Shown one piece after another: positions 47,601 to 54,587 of a stretch of DNA of 64,000 nucleotides (the stretch's first letter is position 1; each line of letters begins with the position of its first letter). A program made the position numbers and the translations under genes. The notes under the pieces were generated by a model. The model searched no databases, was not told the DNA's origin, and saw only the letters and a program-made list of their open reading frames with translations. This DNA is from Gelidibacter pelagius (lineage in GTDB: Bacteria > Bacteroidota > Bacteroidia > Flavobacteriales > Flavobacteriaceae), in contig NZ_JAGEVG010000011.1 in NCBI RefSeq assembly GCF_017581925.1, positions 115,105 to 179,104 of the forward strand, read 5' to 3'.

Positions 47601-48001
47601 AAAATCTGCGTATCTAATTTAGAGATAGAAGTTGTTAATGTAGCTCGAGTTTGTCTCCCGTATCCTGTAATAACAATTTCGTCCAACATTGCGGTATCTT
47701 CGGTTAATGAGACATCGATTACTGTTTGATTTGCTACAGTAACTTCATTCGTCTTAAAGCCTACATAACTAAACACAAGAACATCTCCCGTATTAGCATT
47801 TATGTTATAGTTCCCATCAAAATCTGTGGTAACTCCGGTGCTCGTTCCTTTTATAATGACCGTGGCTCCTGCCAAAGGCAATTGATCTCCAGACGAAATT
47901 ACCGTTCCCGTGATTGCTTTTTCCTGACCAAAGACAAAGATTGGTAAGGCAAAAAGCAAAATAAACATCAAGTAAATGACATTCGAATCTTTTTTTCTCA
48001 T
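44684..48001 (-). CDS. susC: SusC-like TonB-dependent transporter (sialoglycan module)
   Basis: TonB-dependent outer-membrane transporter, about 1105 aa. The ATG at 48001 (MRKKDSNVIYLMFILLFALP) is preferred; the slightly longer frame opens with TTG. It has a carboxypeptidase-regulatory-like domain (ITGTVISSGDQLPLAG to FSYVGF), a TonB-box region DEIVITGYG, plug hallmark KDAAATAIYGARSANGVI and a barrel ending in YTVGLNVTF. The promoter has a TAnnTTTG box next to the predicted GntR operator. Confidence 0.95.
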   Translation of the reverse strand: MRKKDSNVIYLMFILLFALPIFVFGQEKAITGTVISSGDQLPLAGATVIIKGTSTGVTTDFDGNYNINANTGDVLVFSYVGFKTNEVTVANQTVIDVSLTEDTAMLDEIVITGYGRQTRATLTTSISKLDTQILETSSRSNAATALQGTIAGLRVTNDTGQPGSTPKIVLRGGTSFDGTGDPLILIDGIPGSFYALNSDDIESIEVLKDAAATAIYGARSANGVILVTTKTGKVGKSSINYRYKYSSNKERNDQKYLSAADFINYNRQGHAYAEETRGNPNFIRQFIDGANSFAIGGNTIDSPFTTQLLTPANQYLLNQPGWSSIPDILDPSRDILFYDNKDVGDRIYQNSATKDHYLSFDGGNEKGTYYLGLGLLDNDGLVLGSGFKRYSGKFSGSYNVTDKITVNSNVLYSHSNLSLSPLGQNNGDQDIFRRFQGQAPTSRDYNNNPDGTWSDMYASGQTQDFGNPLYYQDKFVRKNLEQRLSASVGINWDIIDDLTLSITGSHFAVNNHNENFNKGYRTGSSISGALNTTRLASVALQRTLRNQLTGTLNYTKKFGNHNFNALLGAEYFKDNYFQSRSGTRNSPSDLIETLSEGAEADGIPVSFESEYVITSAFGRLLYDYDNKYLVGLTFRNDGSSRLGNNKFDFFPGVSFGWNAHNEDFFRDSSISNYVSRLKPRLSYGVNGNQDALGGTRNFRGITVPINYRVYGAYGQQGVYNGQTGYANSGLATLDLLWEKSTTFNVGLDISFFNDRLTFIADVYSRDVKDKIADLTLPFYTGFDAIKTNNGTIRNKGFELQVNGDIIRNDDISWNVGATFTTNKNYAIKLPENDNDLNRQNGVLIWNPKTGQEEWVGGFQEGQRLGNDLVVAYEQGGIYANQAEADADNTITDLLMPLASRNKRWAGDVKWVDQNGDGIINSLDRKVIGRTTPDFIGGLTTNFKYKNFSLFVKTDFATGHLVWNHIRSKGYGQTQGNLNQPIEVLDSWTPTNTDTDWPRFVFVNDAKNVWRGGEGDDFRDSNSLQNSGNSRFWEKGDYLALREVTLSYDVPTEYFKGAITRLNIYLTGSNLHYFKSMSGDSPEVGGVQYGTFPLPKTYTVGLNVTF

Positions 48002-48042
48002 ATTAAACAATTTGAATTAGTTAAAACTGGATGGTTAAAGTC

Positions 48043-48050
48043 CAAAAGTA
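48043..48050 (-). promoter_or_regulatory. Bacteroidota -7 box of the second susC
   Basis: Minus-strand TACTTTTG matches TAnnTTTG. It abuts the palindromic operator at 48050-48066, which would lie between the -7 and -33 elements, a position suited to repression. Confidence 0.55.
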
Positions 48051-48066
48051 TTATGTTATACATAAT
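48050..48066. promoter_or_regulatory. Predicted GntR (FadR-type) operator at susC
   Basis: ATTATGT-TAT-ACATAAT, a perfect palindrome with 7-bp arms and a 3-bp spacer. It has the GTnnnAC core expected of FadR-type regulators. The only other similar site I saw is at 39347, beside the gntR gene. Confidence 0.65.
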
Positions 48067-48221
48067 GCAATATTATTAATTTAATTTCATCTAACAAAGA
48101 ATTTATTTAAGAAAGTTTTAACGTTGTTGCTTAAAACTTCAATTTATGTGAAACAAAGCGGAGAAATAAGACATAATAACCAAGTAGTTGCGGGGACTAT
48201 TGAAGGGTTAATAAGTTGAGG

Positions 48222-48362
48222 GGTTGAGTCGAGAAGGCATTAGGGATTGGGGATAAGGGATTAGTGGGGTCAGAGGTGAGTGGTGAGTGGTGAGTTGAGG
48301 AGTTGAGTCAAGAAGGCATTAGGGATGAGGGATTAGTGGAATTCAGTGGTGAGTGATGAGTT
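48222..48362. repeat. Imperfect direct repeat in the 535-bp gap 48011-48545
   Basis: Two units beginning GTTGAGTC(G/A)AGAAGGCATT, at 48222 and 48302, each followed by a GGGATTAGTGG segment and a run of GTGAGTG(G/A)TGAG. The rest of the gap (48363-48545) has no clear element; the ORFs read there are short and unconvincing. Confidence 0.7.
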
Positions 48363-48545
48363 GTTGAGGAGATTAGGAGGTAAGAAGTTGGGTAGTGAGT
48401 AGATAAGATAGTTCTGCGAAGCAAATCTGCAGGAAATGATTCCTGCTTTATGGAATTAGAAGAAACAGCATATGCAGGAGCCATACTCAGATACTTCATG
48501 TAATCAAGAAAAAAGGCGTAAAGAAAAAACAAATGTCACTGTTGA

Positions 48546-49262
48546 CTAGTTTTCGGGTTTCTTAGGGTTTAACGGACGCACGGTAATATCGCTAATCAGC
48601 ATATTGTCTGGCGCCTGTAGAATATGCACCAAAGTATTTGCCAAGTCTTGAGGATGGAGCATATTTGAATGGGCCGCTATGCCTGAGCTTTCAAAAAAGT
48701 GGGTATCGATTGAACCAGGATTGAAGCAAGTGACCTTAATATTAAAAAACCGAAGCTCTTTAAACAAGGCATCGCTAAACCCTTGAACACCATATTTTGT
48801 GGCGCAATATGCTGCAGATTCGGCTCTGCCCATACTTCCTAAAATAGAGCCTATATTTATTATATGCGACGCTTCTTTTTTCTGTTTCATCAGACCAACC
48901 ACTTGTGATGTGATATAATACATACCATTTAAGTTGGTATTGATCATGGCGGCCCATTCTTCTGAAGGCATCTCGTCTATTTTGCCAAAAGAACCTGCTC
49001 CGGCATTATTTATAAGAATATTGGGGCCACTGTTTTCTGAAAACGTTTCGCTGCCCCAACGCTTAACGGCATCATAATCTGAAATATCCAAGGAAACAGG
49101 AATAAATTGAGCACCCAAGTTATTTTGTAATGCACTTAGTGCCCGTGTGTTGCGCGCAAGACCATAAACCTTTGTCCCATTCTGAATTAAGGTGGCAGAT
49201 ATCGCGGCACCAAGTCCGCTACTTGCGCCAGTTACTATAGCTGTTTTATTTTCAAGATTCAT
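48546..49262 (-). CDS. Short-chain dehydrogenase/reductase
   Basis: NAD(P)-dependent Rossmann-fold oxidoreductase of the classical SDR type, 238 aa. Cofactor motif TGASSGLG near residue 10, NNAGAG near 87, catalytic Ser in NIGSILGS and YCATKYG with the Tyr-Lys pair near 150. Its substrate cannot be read from the sequence. It begins a run of small redox and stress genes on the minus strand, 20 bp after an AhpD-like gene. Confidence 0.9.
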   Translation of the reverse strand: MNLENKTAIVTGASSGLGAAISATLIQNGTKVYGLARNTRALSALQNNLGAQFIPVSLDISDYDAVKRWGSETFSENSGPNILINNAGAGSFGKIDEMPSEEWAAMINTNLNGMYYITSQVVGLMKQKKEASHIINIGSILGSMGRAESAAYCATKYGVQGFSDALFKELRFFNIKVTCFNPGSIDTHFFESSGIAAHSNMLHPQDLANTLVHILQAPDNMLISDITVRPLNPKKPEN

Positions 49263-49282
49263 AATTTGATTTTAATTGACGA

Positions 49283-49744
49283 TTATACGGCTTTATCCGG
49301 ATTATAACTTCCCGGTTCTACTCGAAAGCCTATGGCCAATCGGTTCCACCCATTTATGGCAACAATGGCCATGGTTAGTGCCACGAGTTCTTTTTCCGAG
49401 AAATACTTCGTGACCTCCTGATACAACGCATCTGAAATATCGTTTTCTGAAATGAGCGTCATGGCTTCAGTCCAAGATAGTGCAGCGCGTTCCCGATCGG
49501 TGTAAAAAGATGTTTCCTTCCAAGCCGACAAAGCGTATAAACGTTGTTCGGTTTCTCCCGCTTTGCGCGCATCCTTGCTATGCATATCCATGCAATAGGC
49601 ACACCCGTTTATTTGTGAGGCGCGCAGTTTGACCAGTTCATATAAACTGTGTTCCAAGCCCGAACCCGCCACATATTTTTCCAGCTCCATCATTCCTTTT
49701 AAGGCCTCTGGAGCTACGGCTTGATAATTCAATCGTTGTTTCAT
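49283..49744 (-). CDS. AhpD-like carboxymuconolactone decarboxylase family protein
   Basis: Protein of 153 aa in the CMD/AhpD-like superfamily. The redox motif is CAYCMDMH (CxxC plus His) near residues 49-56, typical of alkylhydroperoxidase-D-like proteins. The C-terminal half matches the family (VALTMAIVAINGWNRLAIGF). Likely a peroxide-linked thiol protein; exact role unknown. Confidence 0.88.
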   Translation of the reverse strand: MKQRLNYQAVAPEALKGMMELEKYVAGSGLEHSLYELVKLRASQINGCAYCMDMHSKDARKAGETEQRLYALSAWKETSFYTDRERAALSWTEAMTLISENDISDALYQEVTKYFSEKELVALTMAIVAINGWNRLAIGFRVEPGSYNPDKAV

Positions 49745-49787
49745 GGTTATTTTTATTTATAACACTATAGGAATTACAAACTCATAC

Positions 49788-50114
49788 TTAGCTGCGTTCC
49801 ATTATTTTAAACACCATATTATGCAGTTCGGCATTGACTGGAATCTGACAGGCCAAGCGACTGTTTTCTGAAATTCCTTCGACTTTAGAAAGTGTGTGTC
49901 TTTCATCAGCATCCATTGTTTTAGAAAGATGACCTTCAAGAATCTGTATATGGCAAGTGCCGCACCAGGCCCTCCCTTTACAATCGCCCCAATCTTCAAT
50001 GTATTTATCGAAAAGCAGCTCCATTAAGCTGTGATATTCGTTGGTCTTGAATTGTGCTTTGCATTCTTCATCAAACTCATTAATATAGGTAAGGACATAA
50101 CTTTCTGATGTCAT
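49788..50114 (-). CDS. 2Fe-2S ferredoxin
   Basis: Small electron carrier of 108 aa with a plant-type cluster pattern: GDCKGRAWCGTCH (C-x5-C-x2-C) and a fourth Cys in SRLACQIP. No signal peptide. Located among redox genes; the electron-transfer partner is not evident. Confidence 0.88.
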   Translation of the reverse strand: MTSESYVLTYINEFDEECKAQFKTNEYHSLMELLFDKYIEDWGDCKGRAWCGTCHIQILEGHLSKTMDADERHTLSKVEGISENSRLACQIPVNAELHNMVFKIMERS

Positions 50115-50226
50115 CTTTATTTTTTAATCTATAAATTTTCAACATAAATTGATCTTATGATCATAAGCGAAATAATTTTCTACTAATGACCTAAGTATTC
50201 TATGCACCGTTTTTGATAAAATTCGA

Positions 50227-50523
50227 TTAGTCGACTACTGGATTATTATCCGATTTAGAATGGCTGATACAAGTGGGACAGTCCTTGACTTCACTTTGTT
50301 TTAACCGAATCCCGTCAATATATTTCTTCACAAATCTTTGGATTCGCATATAACTCCCCTTATGGTTGTTGACGTCTATTTGCCTGTCCTTGAATACTTC
50401 GCGTATTTTGGCATCATATTGCTGATAGCCCCAACAAACCGGGCATGTTCCCTCTGGAGATTTGCCTTTGGTTTTACTTTCTGGCTTTCGCAAAAACTGT
50501 ACTATGTTTTCCATTAAGTCCAT
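50227..50523 (-). CDS. Small protein with two CPxC motifs, unknown function
   Basis: A 98-aa protein with CPVC near residue 27 and CPTC near residue 80, a pattern suited to zinc or a disulfide pair. The middle is charged with KEYIDG-like helices. The function is not recognised. ATG at 50523 or 50514. It lies in the minus-strand stress cluster. Confidence 0.7.
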   Translation of the reverse strand: MDLMENIVQFLRKPESKTKGKSPEGTCPVCWGYQQYDAKIREVFKDRQIDVNNHKGSYMRIQRFVKKYIDGIRLKQSEVKDCPTCISHSKSDNNPVVD

Positions 50524-50671
50524 TGCATTGTCATTTTAGTATTATTTTTTTTAACCTCTCTATTTTGATTCATAGTTTCGATCTAAAAACTTAAACCATT
50601 TTATATGGAAGCTTAACACTACAGATGCCTCAAAAAACAGATGACGTAGCAATGGTCATTTACAAAAGGGT

Positions 50672-51316
50672 TTACTGATCCAATTTCAGCATTTCATCCA
50701 TCGCAATTGACGCATGGGCATAGGCAGCACCAGCCCGCATTTCAGAAGCCACCCAGATAGCTTCCATCATTTGTTCATTACTGGCACCTTTTAATTTCGC
50801 GGTTTTCGTATGTCCCTTAATACAATTTGTACATTGGGTGACATGTGACACGCCCAGAGCTATAAGCTGTTTTGTTTTTTCGTCAAGTGCTCCTGCACTA
50901 AAAACGGCATTACTGAAAGGTCGCCACGCCTCAACCTGTTTCGGTGCCAAATCTGCTTTTTTTCGAGCCATTTCTGGAGTTGATGTAGGATATAAACGTT
51001 CTTCCATATTTCCTTCCATAGCATCTACGGCAATAGACGCATGGGTATAGGCACCACTTGCTCTGCCCGCAGCAGCCACCCATATAGCTTCCATTATTTC
51101 TTCTTTGCTTGCCCCCTTACGCATGGCTTCTGGGGTGTGGGCTTTAATACAATATGGACATTGGGTGACGTGTGCCACCGCTACCGCGATCAATTGTTTT
51201 GTTTTTTCATCCAAAGCACCCGCTTCGAAAACCGTTCTGCTAAAATTCCGCCAGGCTTCTATTTGTTTGGGTGCCAAATCTGCTTTTTTACGGGCTAACT
51301 CTTTTGCATTGTTCAT
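50672..51316 (-). CDS. Duplicated AhpD-like carboxymuconolactone decarboxylase protein
   Basis: A 214-aa protein made of two ~105-residue tandem CMD domains. Each begins with an ARKKADLAPKQ stretch and carries a CxxC-x3-H motif, CPYCIKAH in the first and CTNCIKGH in the second, with EAIWVA in both. Internal duplication is plain in the sequence. Likely alkylhydroperoxidase-type activity; the OsmC gene precedes it by 24 bp. Confidence 0.88.
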   Translation of the reverse strand: MNNAKELARKKADLAPKQIEAWRNFSRTVFEAGALDEKTKQLIAVAVAHVTQCPYCIKAHTPEAMRKGASKEEIMEAIWVAAAGRASGAYTHASIAVDAMEGNMEERLYPTSTPEMARKKADLAPKQVEAWRPFSNAVFSAGALDEKTKQLIALGVSHVTQCTNCIKGHTKTAKLKGASNEQMMEAIWVASEMRAGAAYAHASIAMDEMLKLDQ

Positions 51317-51340
51317 ATCCTAATGTTTAATTGTTGTTAA

Positions 51341-51757
51341 TTATTGAAGTTGTGCATCCATAGTGATCTTTAAACTCAAGGCTTTGCTCACCGGACAATT
51401 GTCTTTGGCAGCATTGGCACATTCCATAAATTTATCCTGATTGATATTCGGGATTTTGGCTTTGAGCGTCAAATGAGATCCTGTAAGCTCCAATTTATCA
51501 GCGTCCATGGTCACTACTGAGGACACATCAAGCGCGTCCGCCGTATAGCCTTCTTTCCCTAAAATAAGACTTAAAGCCATCGCGAAGCATCCAGCATGAG
51601 CGGCTGCAAGTAATTCGTCTGGATTGGTACTCTTGCCTTCGCCAAAACGGGAATTGAAACAATATTGTGCCTTGTCCAAAACCTTGCTTTGTGTTGTTAA
51701 TTTTCCTTCTCCTTCTTTTAATGAGCCGTTCCATACGGCATTAGCTGTCCGTTTCAT
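51341..51757 (-). CDS. OsmC/Ohr-family peroxiredoxin-like protein
   Basis: Organic-hydroperoxide resistance type protein of 138 aa. Two reactive cysteines are expected: AHAGCFAMAL near residue 56 and NCPVSKAL near 120. It belongs with the adjacent AhpD-like genes in peroxide defence. The 5' flank (51780-51865) is a TTCTTTATTCTT low-complexity tract. Confidence 0.9.
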   Translation of the reverse strand: MKRTANAVWNGSLKEGEGKLTTQSKVLDKAQYCFNSRFGEGKSTNPDELLAAAHAGCFAMALSLILGKEGYTADALDVSSVVTMDADKLELTGSHLTLKAKIPNINQDKFMECANAAKDNCPVSKALSLKITMDAQLQ

Positions 51758-51866
51758 AATAGTATATTTTTTGTTTTTATTTTTATTATTCTTGGTTCTT
51801 GGTTCTTTGTACCAAGTTCTTGATTCTCTGTTCTATATTCTTTATTCTTTATTCTTTCCTCTTACA

Positions 51867-52211
51867 TCAAGATCCCTTAACAACATCTTCCACACGTTTG
51901 GCGCTATCACCTTTGTTTAAACTCAATCGGACGATACTATCCTTAACTGCCGTTAGATCATGAGGCACGCCGCCGCTTAGTGAAATCAAATCGCCTCTAT
52001 TCAGGGTGTGAACTTCTCCGTTGACCCCAAAATCAATACAGCCTTCAAAAATTTCAACCACAATGGCAAAGGGCGTTTTGTGCTCTTTCATGACTTGGTC
52101 TTTCTTAAAAGCAATCCGAATTTCCTTGCCGTTTTCTGTGTCCAATAATACTTGGATGGTTGGTCTTGTTTCGTGGTATTGGATGTTGTCTGTAAGTGAT
52201 GCTGTTTTCAT
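51867..52211 (-). CDS. Cupin-domain protein
   Basis: Single-domain cupin of 114 aa. The barrel shows FAIVVEIFEG and the second cupin motif GDLISLSGGVPHDL with a His. No signal peptide. The function is not specific from sequence. Precedes OsmC on the same strand by 109 bp. Confidence 0.82.
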   Translation of the reverse strand: MKTASLTDNIQYHETRPTIQVLLDTENGKEIRIAFKKDQVMKEHKTPFAIVVEIFEGCIDFGVNGEVHTLNRGDLISLSGGVPHDLTAVKDSIVRLSLNKGDSAKRVEDVVKGS

Positions 52212-52474
52212 ATAAGGTTTATTGTTTTTAATTATTGGTTTCCCGCCACTTTGTTTCGGACGGGCTAGCTTGTTTGATATTTGTTATTTAGGTTATTGTT
52301 CTTGAACACTGCTCGCCCGTCCGTAATATTTTACCGCGGTGGGAACTCTGAACTGACACTGTAAAGTTACGGTTAATTTTAATTAGGACAAAATTATCCG
52401 AATTAAAATTTTCTTAAAAGAAATCGCAATTTTAGACACTAAGATAACTTAAATCAATCGATTATTTCAGGGCA

Positions 52475-52864
52475 TTAGATCAAAGGTCTTGAACCCTTTT
52501 GTTGGTACCTTTCGATTTTAAATTGAAATATTTCCGCCATTTTTGAAGCACGCCATTTCGCTTCTGCTGCTTTTTCGCCTTCAAATTTTTCATCAAGGGT
52601 CATAAAAAACAGTTCCAGCCATCGGTCAAAATGCGCTCTTGTTACCGGTAGTTTTGCGTGAGGGGGAAATGGACTGTCCGTATACGTATGTTCACCGAGC
52701 AAAACTGTTTGCCAAAACGTGTACATTCTTTCCAAGTGTTCTGGCCAACGGTCTTGAATCACGCGATCAAAAATGGGTGCAAGCAGGGCGTCTTCACGCA
52801 CTTTGTTGTAGAAAGAATCGACAAGGACTTTTATGTCGTCAAGATGTAAAATAGCGTTTTGCAT
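52475..52864 (-). CDS. Group III truncated hemoglobin
   Basis: Globin of 129 aa in the truncated group 3 family, which bind heme and are often linked to nitric oxide or oxygen handling. Visible are LVDSFYNKVREDALLAPIF in the N-terminal helices, PVTRAHFDRWLELFF with the likely proximal His, and a C-terminal helix region. The next upstream gene lies 2 bp away, joining it to the heme-copper oxidase cluster. Confidence 0.9.
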   Translation of the reverse strand: MQNAILHLDDIKVLVDSFYNKVREDALLAPIFDRVIQDRWPEHLERMYTFWQTVLLGEHTYTDSPFPPHAKLPVTRAHFDRWLELFFMTLDEKFEGEKAAEAKWRASKMAEIFQFKIERYQQKGSRPLI

Positions 52865-52866
52865 AT

Positions 52867-53289
52867 CTAAAAGAACGATTTATAAAGATCAGCATTCCAA
52901 TACATAATCAGATAGAACAGACCAAAAGCAAAAACGATGATCAATAGTGCCCATACCCAAGCCGGAATCGCTTTTGGCGTTTCAGAACCACGGATGATAA
53001 AAAACTCGGAGGTCTCACTGCCATAAGCATTTATGGTGATGGGTACTTGGGCGTCAACGGTTTCATTTTCCTTTAATCCCAAAACGGATATCTCAGGCCC
53101 ATTTCGCACTACAAAAGGGATTTCACGGATCCCTTCCACATTATTTGACGATTTTGCGACAATTTTCAAGGTATGTTTTCCATCGGGTATTTTGGTGGTA
53201 TCCAATACAATTTTTACCGGTGGCGCAAATGATGCGAACGGCTTCGGATCGTCATCCAAAAAAACGGTTATGTTCCTATTGTCTTCCAT
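52867..53289 (-). CDS. Membrane-anchored Ig-like protein of the oxidase cluster
   Basis: About 140 aa from the ATG at 53289; the longer frame would overlap the upstream gene. The first ~105 residues are beta-rich without a recognised family name (VFLDDDPKPFASFAPP to INAYGSETSEF). A single helix near the end (AWVWALLIIVFAFGLFYLIM) anchors it in the membrane. It probably assists the oxidase or an electron donor; this is inferred from position. Confidence 0.65.
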   Translation of the reverse strand: MEDNRNITVFLDDDPKPFASFAPPVKIVLDTTKIPDGKHTLKIVAKSSNNVEGIREIPFVVRNGPEISVLGLKENETVDAQVPITINAYGSETSEFFIIRGSETPKAIPAWVWALLIIVFAFGLFYLIMYWNADLYKSFF

Positions 53290-53293
53290 AATT

Positions 53294-53563
53294 TTAAAAT
53301 CCTTCGTTTCTAACAATATTCTTTATATGATCAGGATCATCCTCTTTGGGGTTGATCAAAAATTTAATGCTGTAGAAGAGCGTAAACGCCACAATAATTA
53401 CAGCACCCCAAATAATATAATAATCTAAGTCTCCCGATGGTCCAGTGCCATGGGTAATGTTTTCAAATCCCTTGGGCTGATTCTCCTTGCAAAGATCGCA
53501 AGCGAATGTGATATATTGTCCCAAGAAAAATAGCCAAGTAAATAATAAAAGTCTCTTTTTCAT
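53294..53563 (-). CDS. Small membrane protein of the oxidase cluster
   Basis: An 89-aa protein with a signal segment (MKKRLLLFTWLFFLGQYITF), a CDLC pair after it and a second helix (YIIWGAVIIVAFTLFYSIKF). The length and layout recall small accessory subunits such as CcoQ-type proteins, but no family match is claimed. It lies 3 bp from the cytochrome c gene. Confidence 0.65.
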   Translation of the reverse strand: MKKRLLLFTWLFFLGQYITFACDLCKENQPKGFENITHGTGPSGDLDYYIIWGAVIIVAFTLFYSIKFLINPKEDDPDHIKNIVRNEGF

Positions 53564-53566
53564 CGC

Positions 53567-54574
53567 TTATTTATTTAATTCCATTTCTACATATTGTCTC
53601 ACTTTTGCAACATCCTCTTCTGTTACAGCCTCCGAATCATTCCCCCAACTACTTCGTTCGTGGGTAAGGATGGCCGCAATTTCAGCATCGGTAAGTTGGT
53701 CGCCAAATGGTGGCATGACGCCATAATCTGTTCGGGCATTATACCCCTGTATCACGATCTTAATGAGTGTTTCGGTGTTTTCATCGTTCACGATGGCACT
53801 TCCAACCAACGACGGAAAGGCACCAACAATACCTTGCCCCGTATCCTGATGACAGGCCGCGCAGACTTGCGAATAGAGTTTGGCACCATCTAACGATTGG
53901 CCCCCACCTTCCGTTCTTTCCGCCTGGATTTTTTTCAGTGCCGGGATGAAGTCATCTATATCGCCACTTGGCATATCTGTTTGTTTCAGATATTTTAAAT
54001 AGTCAACCAAACGCAAGGCATCATAGGATGCAATTATCTTTTTGCCCGGTTTATTGAAGTATTCCTTCGGGACTGCTACCACCTTAGCATCCTTGGGCAT
54101 AAATGCACTATCCACTTCCCTGAACAACCACGGATAGGAAGGCATTACCGATTCTGGAACCACCGCTCTTGGATTGTACAAATGGAGCAAATGCCAATCT
54201 TCACTGGGTTGTCGTTTTCCGATATTGGTCAAGTCAGGTCCCGTACGTTCACTTCCTAAAGTAGAAGGTGATTGTCTCCAAAAGTCCATACGTTTTTTAC
54301 TGTAAAAGTAATCGGATGGGATTGACGGCCTATCGCCCCAAACGTTGTCCATTTCAATATTACGCACCTGTTGCGTGTGGCAGGCCATACAGTTTTCAGC
54401 AACATAGACATTAAGCCCTTCTCGCTCGTGGGCGGTCAATGGTTGTTCATCAGGAATCGGCTGGGTTTCCTGCATCTGAAACGCGGGCATAATAGCGATA
54501 AGGATACTTAGGGCAATAAACACACCGCCTGCCGTAAGCACTAAGTTTTTATGATCTTTATGAAAATTAAGCAT
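53567..54574 (-). CDS. ccoO: Di-heme cytochrome c, CcoO/CcoP-like fusion (cbb3-type oxidase subunit)
   Basis: Membrane-anchored cytochrome c of 335 aa. One N-terminal helix (about 11-30) is followed by a CcoO-like domain with heme site CMACH (C62-C65-H66) and QQVRNIEMDNVWGDRPS. A second cytochrome domain has CAACH (C238-C241-H242) and the ligand region GVMPPFGDQLTDAEIAAIL. The order resembles CcoO followed by a single CcoP heme domain in one chain. It lies 13 bp downstream of the oxidase subunit I gene and would pass electrons to it. Confidence 0.9.
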   Translation of the reverse strand: MLNFHKDHKNLVLTAGGVFIALSILIAIMPAFQMQETQPIPDEQPLTAHEREGLNVYVAENCMACHTQQVRNIEMDNVWGDRPSIPSDYFYSKKRMDFWRQSPSTLGSERTGPDLTNIGKRQPSEDWHLLHLYNPRAVVPESVMPSYPWLFREVDSAFMPKDAKVVAVPKEYFNKPGKKIIASYDALRLVDYLKYLKQTDMPSGDIDDFIPALKKIQAERTEGGGQSLDGAKLYSQVCAACHQDTGQGIVGAFPSLVGSAIVNDENTETLIKIVIQGYNARTDYGVMPPFGDQLTDAEIAAILTHERSSWGNDSEAVTEEDVAKVRQYVEMELNK

Positions 54575-54587
54575 CTGATACGTATTA

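Noticed and set aside
48308..48532. 74-aa minus-strand frame in the 48-kb gap
   Set aside because: Composed of the low-complexity direct repeat; no family resemblance.
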